NCBI GenBank assembly: GCA_964059195.1
Contig: CAXKWD010000002.1
Span: 169,390,559 to 169,454,558 of the forward strand
DNA: 64,000 bases
Origin: Ectobius pallidus
Lineage: Eukaryota; Arthropoda; Insecta; Blattodea; Ectobiidae
Direction of reading: 5' to 3'
Both the position numbers and the translations under genes were made by a program. The notes below the pieces were generated by a model. That model was not told the DNA's origin and searched no databases. It saw nothing but the letters and a program-made list of their open reading frames with translations. Positions within the stretch are counted from its first letter, which is position 1, and each line of letters opens with the position of its first letter. This document shows positions 61,101 to 63,699 of the stretch, piece by piece.

Positions 61101-62996
61101 AGCCAAACTAACGAGGGAAACTTTTAGAAACATTTAGGCGTGCCACCATCTAGAGTCAGAGACACCAGAAGAAGTATTGAACTACATTTACAGTTACAAC
61201 CTTGAAACTGGGTTTCCTAATCCATGTGTGTCTTGGGTTCTCTCGACACTACTGATCTCTGTGGCGAGTGCAGAAATAAGTTTTTTGAAACTAAAACTAA
61301 TTAAAACATATCTGCTAATTCAATGAGCCAAGAAAATTTTCAGGTCTTGCTACCATTTCCATCAAAAATGAGTTAGCCAGCCAAAATTAAAGCAAAGGAT
61401 TTTAGGCTTTTTTCAACCCGTGCCTCCTGGAAATAAGAACTACAAAGTAGTTTCTACAATGTAGAACTTGAATTCCATGTTTAATCAAATGATAAAAAAT
61501 GGAATGATTGAGATGGTAATTTAGGGGGTGCTGAAATTATTTTTTGCCTAGGGAGCCAAACTATGGCCCCGCAGAAACATCATACCTTCATGCATGATTA
61601 AACAAATTCGGCATGAACACCCTGAGCTTAACAGAGATTAGCCTATTGACACTTTCAAATTTATGAAGGAAAAGACATTTGTATTATGATTAATTGAAAG
61701 TTTAACCCTGAATCAACAACTACACCGAGATACAAAAAAAAAAGCAAATTACAGAGACTTTAAAGTCAAGTCAGTCTTCTTTTTTCAGTACTAGGCTTAC
61801 GTCTATTAAATACTTGGTTTTGACCATTTATTTGCATGAAAGTGATGGGCTTACCTCGAATAGAAGAACAATTCATTTTGAGAAAACTATTCGAATCTGA
61901 ACTTTAGCTGTAAACATACCCAAAGTTTTAAATAATACACTAAAATTAAACTTGTAATAGAATTTTGGCAGGCTCAAATTTATGACGATTTATTCTATTC
62001 AGCCATGCTTTGAATCTGCTTGGTGATGAATCTCGATTTGGAAGCTTGTGAATACTTATTCCTAAATCTACAGTTGTGGTAGTAGGCATTTCCGTCAGTT
62101 TCTCACACATACAAGTTGCTTGACCATATGAAATTAGATTATTGCAGCGAGCAGCACGTGGGCAACTCGGGATCTGTGACATTACTGTGTTTGAAGCTGC
62201 ATCAGTTATTCTTTGAATTTGTGAGTACGATGGATCGTGAAAACATGGGGTTTTCACTGCTATATTTTACTAAACAAATCTTCATTCTGAGAGTCACTTG
62301 ATTTTAAGTCAACAGGGCCTTTCAGTTACAACTTAATAAAATAAAACTGATTTCATAATTATTATCTATAAGCATAAAGAAAGCAAAGTTGAATTCCTCA
62401 GAAGAATTACATAAATCTAATATTGTTTCTTAAACCACAAACTTCAATAATTTCATTAAATCTGTAAAGATTCTCTTATAAATAGAGTAGTGACAGTTTC
62501 TGGATATAGCATTGGAGATAGTGAACACCAAAACATTACATAGCCATTTTGTGACTCACAGTAGCTCGGGTTTTAACTATAGTTTTGTTTTTTAAATCTC
62601 TAATTTTCATATTTTCCATGCTCTCACTGTAATTTCTGTGACGTTGTTAATTTATCTTCACTGAAGATTGCATCATTAATTACAATAGTAGGCCTATTAA
62701 TAACAACTTTTGATCATGTTTTATTCCACAAAGGGTATTAGAATCTTGATTCTAATATTGGAATTATGATTCTAATATACATTATTTAATATATATTTTA
62801 TTACCACGATGACCTAATTGAGAACCTTATTTATAAGTTAATAGCACTGACTATTTTTTCAGGTCACCGTAAAGTGGTTGCATTGCTGACAGTGCGCACT
62901 GGAGAGGATCGCAAAAAGAAACGTTCACCTGGAACACGTAGAAAATTACCTTTCCCTCAGCTCTTAAATTCAAATTTTAATGGTTTCAATGATTAA
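12331..62996 (+). CDS. Ankyrin-repeat membrane protein gene, eight coding segments, 5' end not found
   Basis: Joining 12331-12499, 18199-18326, 32407-32511, 41876-41927, 49715-49834, one or both of 50010-50171 and 50208-50369, and 62863-62996 gives one open frame; every junction has GT/AG sites and matching phases (1, 0, 0, 1, 1, 1). With one copy of exon 6 the visible protein is 289 residues. It has a hydrophobic segment at about residues 17-41, an acidic linker, about three to four ankyrin repeats (TPFL/RACWWG split over exons 3 and 4, [21 protein letters not shown]) and a basic tail ending in NGFND. Ankyrin repeats bind partner proteins; the single membrane segment suggests membrane tethering with the repeats probably cytosolic (inference). 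I do not recognise the family. No ATG lies in a convincing upstream context, so a 5' exon is missing or unrecognised. Introns are 5.7, 14.1, 9.4, 7.8, 0.18, 0.036 and 12.5 kb, mostly filled with transposons. Confidence 0.85.
13480..13535 (+). other. Degenerate hammerhead-like / Penelope terminal-repeat fragment
   Basis: Contains CTGAAGA, a GGTGC...GCA(A)C stem, an A-rich stretch where GAAA is expected, and GGTC, followed by TTACAAAATAAA. The order matches Penelope-type ribozymes but the GAAA core is damaged. Weak evidence. Confidence 0.3.
14764..14787. repeat. Poly(A) run
   Basis: About 24 A in a row. No retroelement body was recognised upstream of it. Confidence 0.8.
15449..15842. mobile_element. 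MITE with long inverted ends rich in GATCGATC
   Basis: Left end TGTTTTCATGCAGAATTCAG continues ATCGATCTGAA; the right end is its inverted copy. TACTA flanks both sides (15444-15448, 15843-15847) as apparent target duplication. The palindromic word CAGATCGATCTGA recurs inside. No coding frame; superfamily not assigned. Confidence 0.7.
15850..17700. other. Intron 1 sequence without recognisable feature
   Basis: AT-rich, stops in all frames. Short frames at 16104-16472 and 17355-17576 are low-complexity or match nothing known to me. Confidence 0.3.
17719..18110 (+). mobile_element. tRNA-derived SINE (family B)
   Basis: The head CGCGGTGGTCTAGAGGTAGC resembles a tRNA A box, and GGGATCAAACC a B box. 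The body is about 390 bp and the 3' end is a CAGATA repeat (about 18090-18110). Flanked by the 10-bp duplication ATGATTTACT (17709-17718, 18111-18120). It ends 88 nt before exon 2. Confidence 0.82.
18199..18326 (+). CDS. Exon 2 of the ankyrin gene: acidic linker and start of the repeat domain
   Basis: The acceptor is TTTACAG and the donor GTAAGTC. Entering in phase 1 and leaving in phase 0, it encodes [14 protein letters not shown], then an acidic stretch ([15 protein letters not shown]) and FQAIHHAAA, which looks like the first helix of a degenerate ankyrin repeat. The acidic run between membrane segment and repeats probably acts as a linker. The next intron carries the LTR retrotransposon. 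Confidence 0.8.
18676..19060. repeat. Composite of two repeat fragments
   Basis: 18676-18805 resembles the left arm of the foldback at 19248 (ACAGTG...GTTGGC, GCAGGTGAAATTTCT, GGTGTAATGATT). 18808-19052 matches 43095-43320 and the reversed 57600-57770 (CAGGTAAACTGAT, GCTTTTGTTTA, ACTCGTATACACTGATATAA). Confidence 0.55.
19063..19149. repeat. CAT and CTT trinucleotide microsatellite
   Basis: ATC repeats followed by about 15 CTT units. On the minus strand it translates to poly-Asp/Glu or poly-Lys, which is an artefact. Confidence 0.92.
19248..19935. mobile_element. Foldback element with about 290-bp inverted arms, TA-flanked
   Basis: Ends CAGTGAGTCCCACGCATCAG and, reversed, CAGTGAGTCCCACACAAGAG. 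The arms stay alignable for nearly 300 bp each (19248-19535 and 19650-19935) around a roughly 115-bp centre. TA precedes and follows. Open frames on each arm are mirror images of the same sequence. No transposase recognised. Confidence 0.72.
19975..21600 (-). pseudogene. RTE-type non-LTR retrotransposon RT remnant (family 1)
   Basis: Minus-strand pieces in several frames give [21 protein letters not shown] and YKLYKKGG with CENYRGI, then [12 protein letters not shown] and [11 protein letters not shown], then, beyond the inserted [24 protein letters not shown] (the catalytic ADD motif) and YLDYNISY. These are RT motifs in the right order, so the copy is colinear but broken by stops, frameshifts and the SINE at 20593-20912. 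It lacks an endonuclease region in the window. Confidence 0.7.
20593..20912 (-). mobile_element. tRNA-derived SINE (family A), copy 2, nested in an RTE remnant
   Basis: Same family as 1500-1805 on the opposite strand, with the tRNA-like head at the right end (GGATCGAACC is the reversed B box). The 3' end has short AGTTT repeats. The 8-bp duplication ATCATTTC (20585-20592, 20913-20920) shows insertion into the reverse-transcriptase pseudogene, whose reading continues on either side. Confidence 0.87.
21633..22128 (+). pseudogene. CR1/Jockey-type non-LTR 3' end
   Basis: The frame reads [41 protein letters not shown] and YSIEEYC, the typical C-terminal end of CR1/Jockey-type reverse transcriptases, stopping at 21911. 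The 3' UTR ends with an (AAAT)n tail at 22106-22128. It abuts the RTE remnant, which runs in the opposite direction. Confidence 0.66.
22129..22820. other. Intron 2 sequence without recognisable feature
   Basis: AT-rich, no long frame or inverted structure noticed. Confidence 0.3.
22825..22872. repeat. G run followed by AAAG microsatellite
   Basis: About 16 G then about eight AAAG units; the ORFs across it are low-complexity artefacts. Confidence 0.9.
22985..23750 (-). pseudogene. RTE-type non-LTR retrotransposon 3' end (family 2), copy 1
   Basis: The minus-strand frame 23704-23132 gives about 190 residues without a stop: [61 protein letters not shown] and [11 protein letters not shown]. This is the conserved C-terminal region of RTE-type reverse transcriptases. 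The same family is longer at 44145-46850 with the same 3' UTR (GTCCCATGAAGGGCTA reversed) and a CATT-type tail. It is 5'-truncated at about 23750. Confidence 0.78.
23930..24023. repeat. ATT/GTT microsatellite
   Basis: Interrupted TTATTATTG repeats next to the left LTR. The minus-strand poly-Asn frame is an artefact of it. Confidence 0.88.
24024..25372 (-). repeat. 3' LTR (left copy)
   Basis: Reads TACAGCGGTTCGG at its left edge and ends GAACTGCAATATA. On the minus strand an AATAAA lies at 24234-24229, about 200 nt before the LTR end. It contains a tandem array at about 24442-24703. The purine-rich stretch just outside it on the minus strand (GACTGGGGCA) may be the polypurine tract. Confidence 0.9.
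24442..24703. repeat. Tandem array inside the 3' LTR, unit about 38 bp
   Basis: Seven units with core GGCRCGSGGCCTTGAAGTAG, the last three almost identical and the first two more diverged (GGCACGCGGCCTC). The units abut directly, without unique spacers. Confidence 0.88.
25736..26010. repeat. Tandem repeats between gag and the 3' LTR
   Basis: Three to four units of about 80-98 bp, each with CAGTTCTCACT, a GCATAAAAACACTTTT-like stretch and GACAAGGTCGATCAA. Non-coding. They occupy the place where pol would be expected. Confidence 0.78.
26169..28658 (-). CDS. Gag polyprotein of the LTR element, 829 aa, intact
   Basis: The only long frame of the element. In order: an N-terminal part with a hydrophobic segment at about residues 46-70 ([14 protein letters not shown] ... 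YIFVAKLC), unusual for Gag; a long charged coiled coil with short repeats ([18 protein letters not shown]) from about 165 to 410; a capsid-like retrotransposon gag domain with [27 protein letters not shown] and FLERYWG; then a basic Asn/Arg-rich stretch ([10 protein letters not shown]) that could bind RNA in place of a CCHC zinc knuckle, which is absent. The Met at 28658 is the first in the frame. It would form the particle shell. Intact length argues for recent activity or selection. Confidence 0.82.
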   Translation of the reverse strand: MYQYPYNLRMWLENDKCFSKMSTIIIGEGHDVLSREKIVRRIMADSVAAIIRIILFTQVVQAIYIFVAKLCMRTRNEKRQIKSENYGFGEGQEMPTNGEINSEIGENNEGSIAANENTIVHAVKESQVKNVAESQQTDDDSVIEYRPKETNQTVDANSIAYLIAMMRESNEAMMKELEKSSNDTRESIKGLEKSSKETRESINETRESINETRESIKEQEKNSRESMKELEKNTGEKIEKLGDKIERSSQENRQNIDRIEKELIEIREVQSNLCNQIREEFCREMMMSERAIRQEIWESQGEIKSEIEAKMIIVDEKIESQGMKYEEIVFNEIKLVEGKLQKSESSVIENMEVQVNKVKVEVEDKISEINDKVVHFENVLAQKVGEMLKEVSTLAKKVESHRPIVDSSAENFKRNICSCVENTHNTLSTRKEFCNTLHETVATSMPVAIDNRIDIGRLIGNDITLPNFDESNTSPHSFLRDLEEYFILKSIPSQYKMLIIGRALDGKAKKWFEIIVQPDGNYENFKQLFLERYWGEKKRALARNEVYNGRYSPRGNVSLSDHFLRVIGLLKQLDPDMPEDVAIQIVRRHFQPEICNLLIVACPQSYSKALELLSRFEVERNGEEYYENTEVTQESQDTRRGSTNDRGKWDQEYCKRSRESNRGPTYNNNNYMNNRNRNRRGNNQENRPQVRHENNIRFHGRMPMKNSQNEEDDRIPGSQGSIDIESERNWVSEAAYRVATDEAINDTSQTRGMGNNSYALEGVRHRNDEINLKQNRPFKRLEDAVEGRNDVPQIGGLRGLERPNNEEKSLKKAASLDHISGQNNRKALY
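29148..29165 (-). promoter_or_regulatory. Primer-binding site, complementary to tRNA-Lys(CUU)
   Basis: The minus strand reads TGGCGCCCAACGTGGGGC, which is complementary to the last 18 nt of animal tRNA-Lys(CUU) including CCA. It sits 2 nt inside the 5' LTR edge, the standard place for minus-strand DNA priming. Confidence 0.85.
29168..30516 (-). repeat. 5' LTR (right copy)
   Basis: Same length and sequence as 24024-25372. It is followed on the minus strand after 2 nt by the tRNA-Lys primer-binding site, which identifies it as the 5' LTR. The matching poly(A) hexamer is at 29378-29373. Confidence 0.9.
29586..29847. repeat. Tandem array inside the 5' LTR, unit about 38 bp
   Basis: The same seven-unit array as in the other LTR, with the same unit order. 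Its identity in both copies fits duplication of the LTR during reverse transcription. Confidence 0.88.
30541..30598. repeat. ATG/ATT microsatellite
   Basis: About eight ATG units followed by TTA units, just outside the LTR element. Confidence 0.88.
31367..31390. repeat. Poly(T) run
   Basis: About 24 T in a row within the TTAA-flanked element. Confidence 0.8.
31610..32019 (-). mobile_element. 5'-truncated CR1/Jockey-type copy with target duplication
   Basis: Reverse complement of about 2735-3125: same C-terminal codons (reversed ATTCACTCCCACGATACTAG, TTCCAACGATTATCC) and the same 3' UTR with an AAT-rich tail at the left. GAAATGAT at 31602-31609 and again at 32020-32027 marks the insertion. 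It carries only the last third of the RT C-terminal region. Confidence 0.83.
32407..32511 (+). CDS. Exon 3 of the ankyrin gene (35 codons, phase 0-0)
   Basis: The acceptor TTTCCTTTTCAG and donor GTAAGG flank exactly 105 nt. It encodes [20 protein letters not shown], then a short Pro-rich stretch, and ends KFTPFL. The final TPFL is the start of an ankyrin helix 1 completed by [18 protein letters not shown] in exon 4, which is the main proof that both belong to the same gene. Skipping this 35-codon exon would keep the frame but remove the start of the repeat. A TTAA-flanked transposon ends 81 nt upstream of the acceptor junction. Confidence 0.82.
32512..33680. other. Intron 3 sequence with a weak foldback
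   Basis: Mostly featureless. ACACTGCCTGTCC with its upstream CACCGTCTC near 33195-33235 recurs inverted near 33440-33475 (GGACAGGCAGTGT), an inverted repeat of about 40 bp. Confidence 0.4.
33683..34560 (+). pseudogene. CR1/Jockey-type 3' end split by a Helitron
   Basis: 33700-33830 encodes [20 protein letters not shown] and [12 protein letters not shown], the RT C-terminal end, then a stop. Beyond the Helitron, 34500-34560 has TTTGACAAGTTCCACATCCT, which looks like the 3' UTR of such elements. The two halves rejoin across the insertion. Confidence 0.55.
33832..34499 (+). mobile_element. Non-autonomous Helitron
   Basis: Begins TCTATATATATAAAAATGAA and ends GAAGCCGCGGGCACACGCTAG, the characteristic ends of insect Helitrons (5' TC, 3' CTAG after a GC-rich hairpin), placed between host A and T without target duplication. 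Internally there is a GT microsatellite and a TTA run (about 34217-34271). No Rep/helicase. Confidence 0.85.
34570..35150. other. Intron 3 sequence without clear feature
   Basis: AT-rich. AAGCACCTGCTAGT near 34900 faintly resembles another Helitron 3' end but lacks the hairpin. Confidence 0.3.
35205..35250 (-). ncRNA. Hammerhead ribozyme, type I minimal (minus-strand arm)
   Basis: Mirror of the plus-strand copy, with stem III CGG/CCG fully Watson-Crick paired. The core bases CTGATGA, GAAA and GTC are intact. Confidence 0.72.
35270..35315 (+). ncRNA. Hammerhead ribozyme, type I minimal (plus-strand arm)
   Basis: CTGATGA at 35273-35279; stem II GCAGG/CCTGC closing an AACACCA loop; GAAA at 35298-35301; stem III CGG/CTG without loop; then TC with predicted cleavage after C35309; stem I starts CTG (35270-35272) with CAG (35310-35312). 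All conserved core bases are present. Very short stem III is known from Penelope-type hammerheads, which may act as dimers. Confidence 0.72.
35690..36130 (+). pseudogene. CR1/Jockey-type RT C-terminal remnant
   Basis: [20 protein letters not shown] is read at about 35725-35785, then after frameshifts [30 protein letters not shown] and SKKLKQI to 36124. Same domain as at 2126 and 21633 but a different copy or family. Confidence 0.62.
36458..36753. mobile_element. hAT-type MITE, 296 bp
   Basis: Ends TAGGGTTGCCACC and the reverse complement of TAGCGTTGCCACC; an inner GGCGGGACAATT / AATTCGGGAC pairing extends the inverted repeat. The 8-bp duplication GCCATATG flanks it (36450-36457, 36754-36761). 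Confidence 0.82.
36760..38296 (-). pseudogene. Gypsy-type LTR retrotransposon: gag, protease and start of RT, decayed
   Basis: Minus strand from the right: primer site TGGTGTCAGAAGCCGG (38295-38280); gag start [20 protein letters not shown]; gag body in other frames ([21 protein letters not shown]); a zinc knuckle [11 protein letters not shown] near 37400-37450; then a frame to 36775 with the end of the protease ([10 protein letters not shown]) and the RT linker ([42 protein letters not shown]). It stops abruptly next to the hAT MITE, so RT, RNase H and integrase are lost. Several frameshifts. Confidence 0.75.
38297..38460 (-). repeat. Probable 5' LTR remnant of the Gypsy element
   Basis: Directly after the primer site the plus strand reads TGTTGTGTCGTGGG, so the LTR ends ...ACAACA on the minus strand, and there is an AATAAATGG on the minus strand near 38360. 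The far edge is unclear and no second LTR was seen. Confidence 0.5.
38740..39800 (-). pseudogene. Repeat copy related to 60.4-62.3 kb, possible THAP-type transposon remnant
   Basis: 39475-39830 is clearly homologous to 61966-62325 in the same orientation (TTTATTCTATTCAGCCA, TTCCTAAATCTACA, GCTATATTTTAC, AACAGGGCCTTT). The minus frame 38944-38753 ([16 protein letters not shown]) may be a further coding piece. No function can be assigned. Confidence 0.4.
40122..40151. repeat. TA microsatellite
   Basis: A run of TA dinucleotides in intron 3. Confidence 0.88.
40328..40568 (+). mobile_element. tRNA-derived SINE (family D)
   Basis: The head GGCTGGCGCAGTTATT and B-box-like GGTTCTATACT recall a tRNA. 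The body is about 240 bp. The 9-bp duplication TATTCCAAG flanks it (40319-40327, 40569-40577). Confidence 0.72.
40580..41870. other. Intron 3 sequence without recognisable feature
   Basis: AT-rich. The word ACCACT(C/T)AAGTGGT occurs near 41102 and also near 39880, but no larger structure was seen. Confidence 0.3.
41876..41927 (+). CDS. Exon 4 of the ankyrin gene (52 nt micro-exon)
   Basis: The acceptor is TTTTTTCATGCAG and the donor GTGAGT. It encodes [17 protein letters not shown] plus the first base of a Gly codon. This is the typical ankyrin helix-turn-helix core (A-x-x-x-G-N-x-x-V-V-x-x-M-L-x-x-G) and completes the TPFL at the end of exon 3. The frame then continues as [11 protein letters not shown] in exon 5. 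Confidence 0.82.
41985..42206 (-). pseudogene. Cys/His-rich fragment of unknown origin
   Basis: The minus-strand frame reads [20 protein letters not shown] and [20 protein letters not shown]. The C-x2-C-x3-C...H-x3-C pattern looks like a zinc cluster from a transposon-encoded protein, but I cannot name the family. 57 nt after exon 4, no splice support on either side. Confidence 0.35.
43095..44138 (+). repeat. Interspersed element with three tandem about 160-bp units, copy 1
   Basis: 43095-43320 matches 18808-19052. 43630-44070 holds three units, each with ACCGGTSAACCGATT, TCAATAG and AAGTTTCATGAAAATCYGAT, separated by about 160 nt. It ends GACAGACAGATGGACAGAC and CCCCCACACAATTTCATAAA. The reverse complement recurs at 56904-57770 with the same order. 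Class unknown. Confidence 0.7.
44144..44182. repeat. GAAT microsatellite, tail of the RTE element
   Basis: About nine GAAT units on the plus strand, that is a CATT tail on the element's strand. The related copy at 22985 has a shorter GAAT run at the same place. Confidence 0.85.
44145..46850 (-). pseudogene. RTE-type non-LTR retrotransposon (family 2), 5'-truncated, endonuclease and RT
   Basis: The minus frame 46914-45142 is open for 590 codons. The first about 30 are probably flanking sequence; then an exonuclease/endonuclease/phosphatase domain ([36 protein letters not shown]), a basic linker, and RT motifs ([48 protein letters not shown]). A one-base shift in a T-rich stretch near 45175 moves to the frame with [22 protein letters not shown] and YGCQTWNL. 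A second break near 44635 coincides with a 10-bp tandem duplication; [10 protein letters not shown] and RWADDF follow. The 3' end is a CATT repeat (about 44144-44180). The N-terminal endonuclease part is missing, so it is 5'-truncated and inactive. Confidence 0.86.
46938..46953. repeat. G run
   Basis: About 16 G in a row, just beyond the 5' side of the RTE element. Confidence 0.85.
47274..47577 (+). mobile_element. tRNA-derived SINE (family C)
   Basis: tRNA-like head GCGTAGTGGTTGAGGCGCTG and perfect B box GGTTCGATTCC (47328-47338). The body is about 300 bp. The 17-bp duplication TAATGGCAATAGGAAAG flanks it (47257-47273, 47578-47594), long and exact, so probably a young insertion. Confidence 0.9.
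47600..48235. other. Intron 4 sequence without recognisable feature
   Basis: Overlapping short frames on the plus strand match nothing known to me. A TG microsatellite lies near 48156-48170. Confidence 0.3.
48242..49480 (-). pseudogene. R1-like non-LTR retrotransposon 3' end with zinc-binding C-terminus
   Basis: Minus frames give [20 protein letters not shown] and [14 protein letters not shown], then [18 protein letters not shown] and [20 protein letters not shown], the C-x2-C...H-x4-C cluster at the end of some R1/LOA-type reverse transcriptases. The 3' UTR holds an AAAT run (about 48550-48575) and ends with AATAG repeats near 48242-48262. Stops and shifts throughout. The pyrimidine-rich plus-strand frames here are shadows. 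Confidence 0.6.
49715..49834 (+). CDS. Exon 5 of the ankyrin gene
   Basis: Phase 1 to phase 1, 120 nt. It encodes [20 protein letters not shown], then a short loop and [10 protein letters not shown]. This is the beta-hairpin of one repeat (GADIT..DGDTP) and nearly a whole further repeat with a longer inter-helix loop than the usual 33-residue unit. The acceptor has a weak pyrimidine tract (AATCCATAG), but a TAACTAAC branch-point-like sequence lies upstream. The donor is GTATGT. The following intron is only 175 nt. Confidence 0.82.
50010..50171 (+). CDS. Exon 6a of the ankyrin gene, tandem-duplicated exon
   Basis: 162 nt, phase 1-1, with acceptor T(n)ATTCAG and donor GTATGA. It encodes [19 protein letters not shown], a helix pair ending [10 protein letters not shown], then a beta-hairpin and [11 protein letters not shown], that is one complete ankyrin repeat plus helix 1 of the next. 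About two thirds of its residues match exon 6b. Joining to exon 7 would supply the missing helix 2 (HRKVVALL). The upstream polypyrimidine tract resembles that of 6b, so the duplication unit (198 nt offset) included the acceptor. Confidence 0.84.
50172..50207 (+). other. 36-nt in-frame intron or spacer between duplicated exons
   Basis: It begins GTATGA and ends TTTTTATTCAG, so it has intron ends, but 36 nt is shorter than introns normally removed by insect spliceosomes. It is divisible by three and has no stop. Translated, it adds [11 protein letters not shown] plus G, which puts 11 residues between two glycines, the same spacing as helix 2 of the neighbouring ankyrin repeat. Confidence 0.75.
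50208..50369 (+). CDS. Exon 6b of the ankyrin gene, tandem-duplicated exon
   Basis: Exactly 162 nt like 6a and also phase 1-1, with acceptor TTTTTATTCAG and donor GTATGG. It encodes [29 protein letters not shown] and [11 protein letters not shown]. Like 6a it fits directly after exon 5 (INALYDAG) and before exon 7 (HRKVVALL). The frame is also open through the 36 nt between 6a and 6b, so a read-through form is possible. Which form is used in mRNA cannot be told from genomic sequence. Confidence 0.84.
51650..53870 (+). pseudogene. Non-LTR retrotransposon endonuclease remnant, split by a mariner
   Basis: 51690-52440 encodes [32 protein letters not shown], then [12 protein letters not shown] and [14 protein letters not shown], with stops, ending near the catalytic DSDH-type codons (GATTCGGATCATTATCTG). 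This is an APE-type endonuclease. After the mariner, 53574-53820 continues the linker ([19 protein letters not shown]). RT is absent. Confidence 0.68.
52673..53572 (+). mobile_element. Mariner-type element with about 245-bp inverted ends and transposase remnant
   Basis: Ends CAGGTTGCGGCATTTATCG and, reversed, CAGGGTGCGGCATTTAAAG, flanked by TA. The transposase remnant (about 52960-53330) reads [37 protein letters not shown] and WFQQDG (second catalytic Asp), then breaks; the end of the coding region ([21 protein letters not shown]) lies in the right arm, and its inverted duplicate forms the left arm. Confidence 0.78.
54196..54669. mobile_element. Non-autonomous hAT element (family CAGGGCCGTCGCG), short copy
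   Basis: Begins CAGGGCCGTCGCGTGG and ends as its inverted copy. Exact 8-bp duplication GGTATTAT (54188-54195, 54670-54677). 474 bp, no coding. An inverted and longer relative is at 58754-59697. Confidence 0.88.
56904..57770 (-). repeat. Interspersed element with three tandem about 160-bp units, copy 2
   Basis: Inverted copy of 43095-44138: starts TACTTTATGAGATTGTGTGG, then three units with AAATCGGTTCACCGGTACCG, ATGAAACTTGGTATA and CAAATACGCT, and ends in the 18808-type block (CAGTTTACCTGATTTTA). It lies inside the TTAA-type element. Confidence 0.7.
57974..58278 (-). mobile_element. tRNA-derived SINE (family A), copy 3
   Basis: Same body and reversed head as the other two copies, with AGTTT tail repeats at the left. 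A 14-bp duplication ATCAATATACCTAT flanks it (57960-57973, 58279-58292). It lies inside the larger TTAA-type element at 55.1-58.3 kb, so it inserted later. Confidence 0.88.
58754..59697. mobile_element. Non-autonomous hAT element (family CAGGGCCGTCGCG), long copy
   Basis: Same ends as 54196-54669 but opposite orientation, 944 bp. 8-bp duplication GGCAGAAA (58746-58753, 59698-59705). The extra middle part contains GACGCGACTTGGGGCGACG and AT-rich sequence; no transposase. Confidence 0.88.
59710..61140. other. Last intron, mostly unrecognised
   Basis: AT-rich. 60440 (AAGGTCCTGTTAACTT) faces AACAGGGCCTTT at 62310-62325 and may be the left end of the repeat below. No coding region recognised. Confidence 0.3.
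61150..61580 (+). pseudogene. hAT transposase C-terminal dimerisation remnant
   Basis: The frame near 61200-61400 reads [20 protein letters not shown] then [10 protein letters not shown], a stop and frameshifts. This is the hAT dimer signature (L-P-V-S-V-A-S-A-E-R-x-F-S-K-L-K-L-I-K). Only the end of the protein survives. CTAGGGAGCCAAACTATGGC near 61548 may be the decayed terminal repeat. Confidence 0.62.
61966..62325 (-). pseudogene. THAP-like zinc finger remnant in an interspersed repeat
   Basis: The minus frame 62257-61946 contains [19 protein letters not shown] and [20 protein letters not shown] with [11 protein letters not shown], similar in order to a THAP domain (C-x-C ... SFHRFP ... 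W...I.R..F.P), as found in P- and Kolobok-type transposases. It is incomplete. A diverged copy lies at 39475-39830. Confidence 0.42.
62863..62996 (+). CDS. Last exon of the ankyrin gene with stop codon
   Basis: The acceptor is CTATTTTTTCAG; the exon enters in phase 1 and encodes [15 protein letters not shown], which completes the final ankyrin repeat, then a very basic segment ([12 protein letters not shown]) and LPFPQLLNS up to FND and TAA at 62994-62996. The basic tail could bind acidic lipids or act as a nuclear signal (inference). An AATAAA lies at 63070-63075, about 75 nt after the stop. Confidence 0.84.
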
Positions 62997-62999
62997 ACA

Positions 63000-63690
63000 A
63001 AGCCTACTTGTTAAATTTCAACTGCCATTGACATTATGTAATGAATTTAAACTTTGTTCAATAATACAGAATAAATACTCTCCTACTTGAATAACTAAAT
63101 CAAGAGTTCTTCAATTTTTCACATTGTTATGAACCAGTGAACCATATACAGAGTTGCAGATTTTTTGTGTATTGGTAGGGAACATCCATATGAGTTTTTA
63201 ATATAATGATATCACTTTAGTTTTAACCTTGGGTTGGAAATACATTGTTATGGGTATAAACACATTGCAAGACACATAAGTCTGCAGTGGACTTGTATGA
63301 TAAGCTGTCCTACTTTGTTGATTTGTTTACATTCTGCCTTATCTCTCATCCCCTCTCCTTGAACAAGGTGAGGGAATACCTCTATATTATTTGACTTCAC
63401 ATTTAGTCATTCTCAATTGTCTTGTAGGATAGTATTAGCTATGTATTGTTCTTGAAACACAGATCATTTTACATGACATGTAACTTGCATATGGTGATGC
63501 TGGCATGATGGCTGGAGCTCAAACGATATAATGCACAGTGCTTCCCATACAGATGAATACCAAATTGGAGCTTGTGATTGATCAACAAATGAAAGGGACT
63601 GGCTCTGTCAATGCAAATAATCATAGGAGACCTACCTACTGCTAGGCAGGCTCGAGCTATGATCGAGGGACCTAGCAAGAAGAACAGCAA
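63000..63690. other. Downstream of the ankyrin gene, no recognisable feature
   Basis: Presumably the 3' UTR up to about 63095 and then intergenic sequence. A short frame at 63469-63690 on the minus strand matches nothing known. Confidence 0.35.
63070..63075 (+). promoter_or_regulatory. Candidate poly(A) signal of the ankyrin gene
   Basis: An AATAAA hexamer lies 74 nt after the stop codon of the last exon. It is the only such hexamer noticed close downstream. It would give a short 3' UTR. Confidence 0.45.
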
Positions 63691-63699
63691 GATTCTGTT

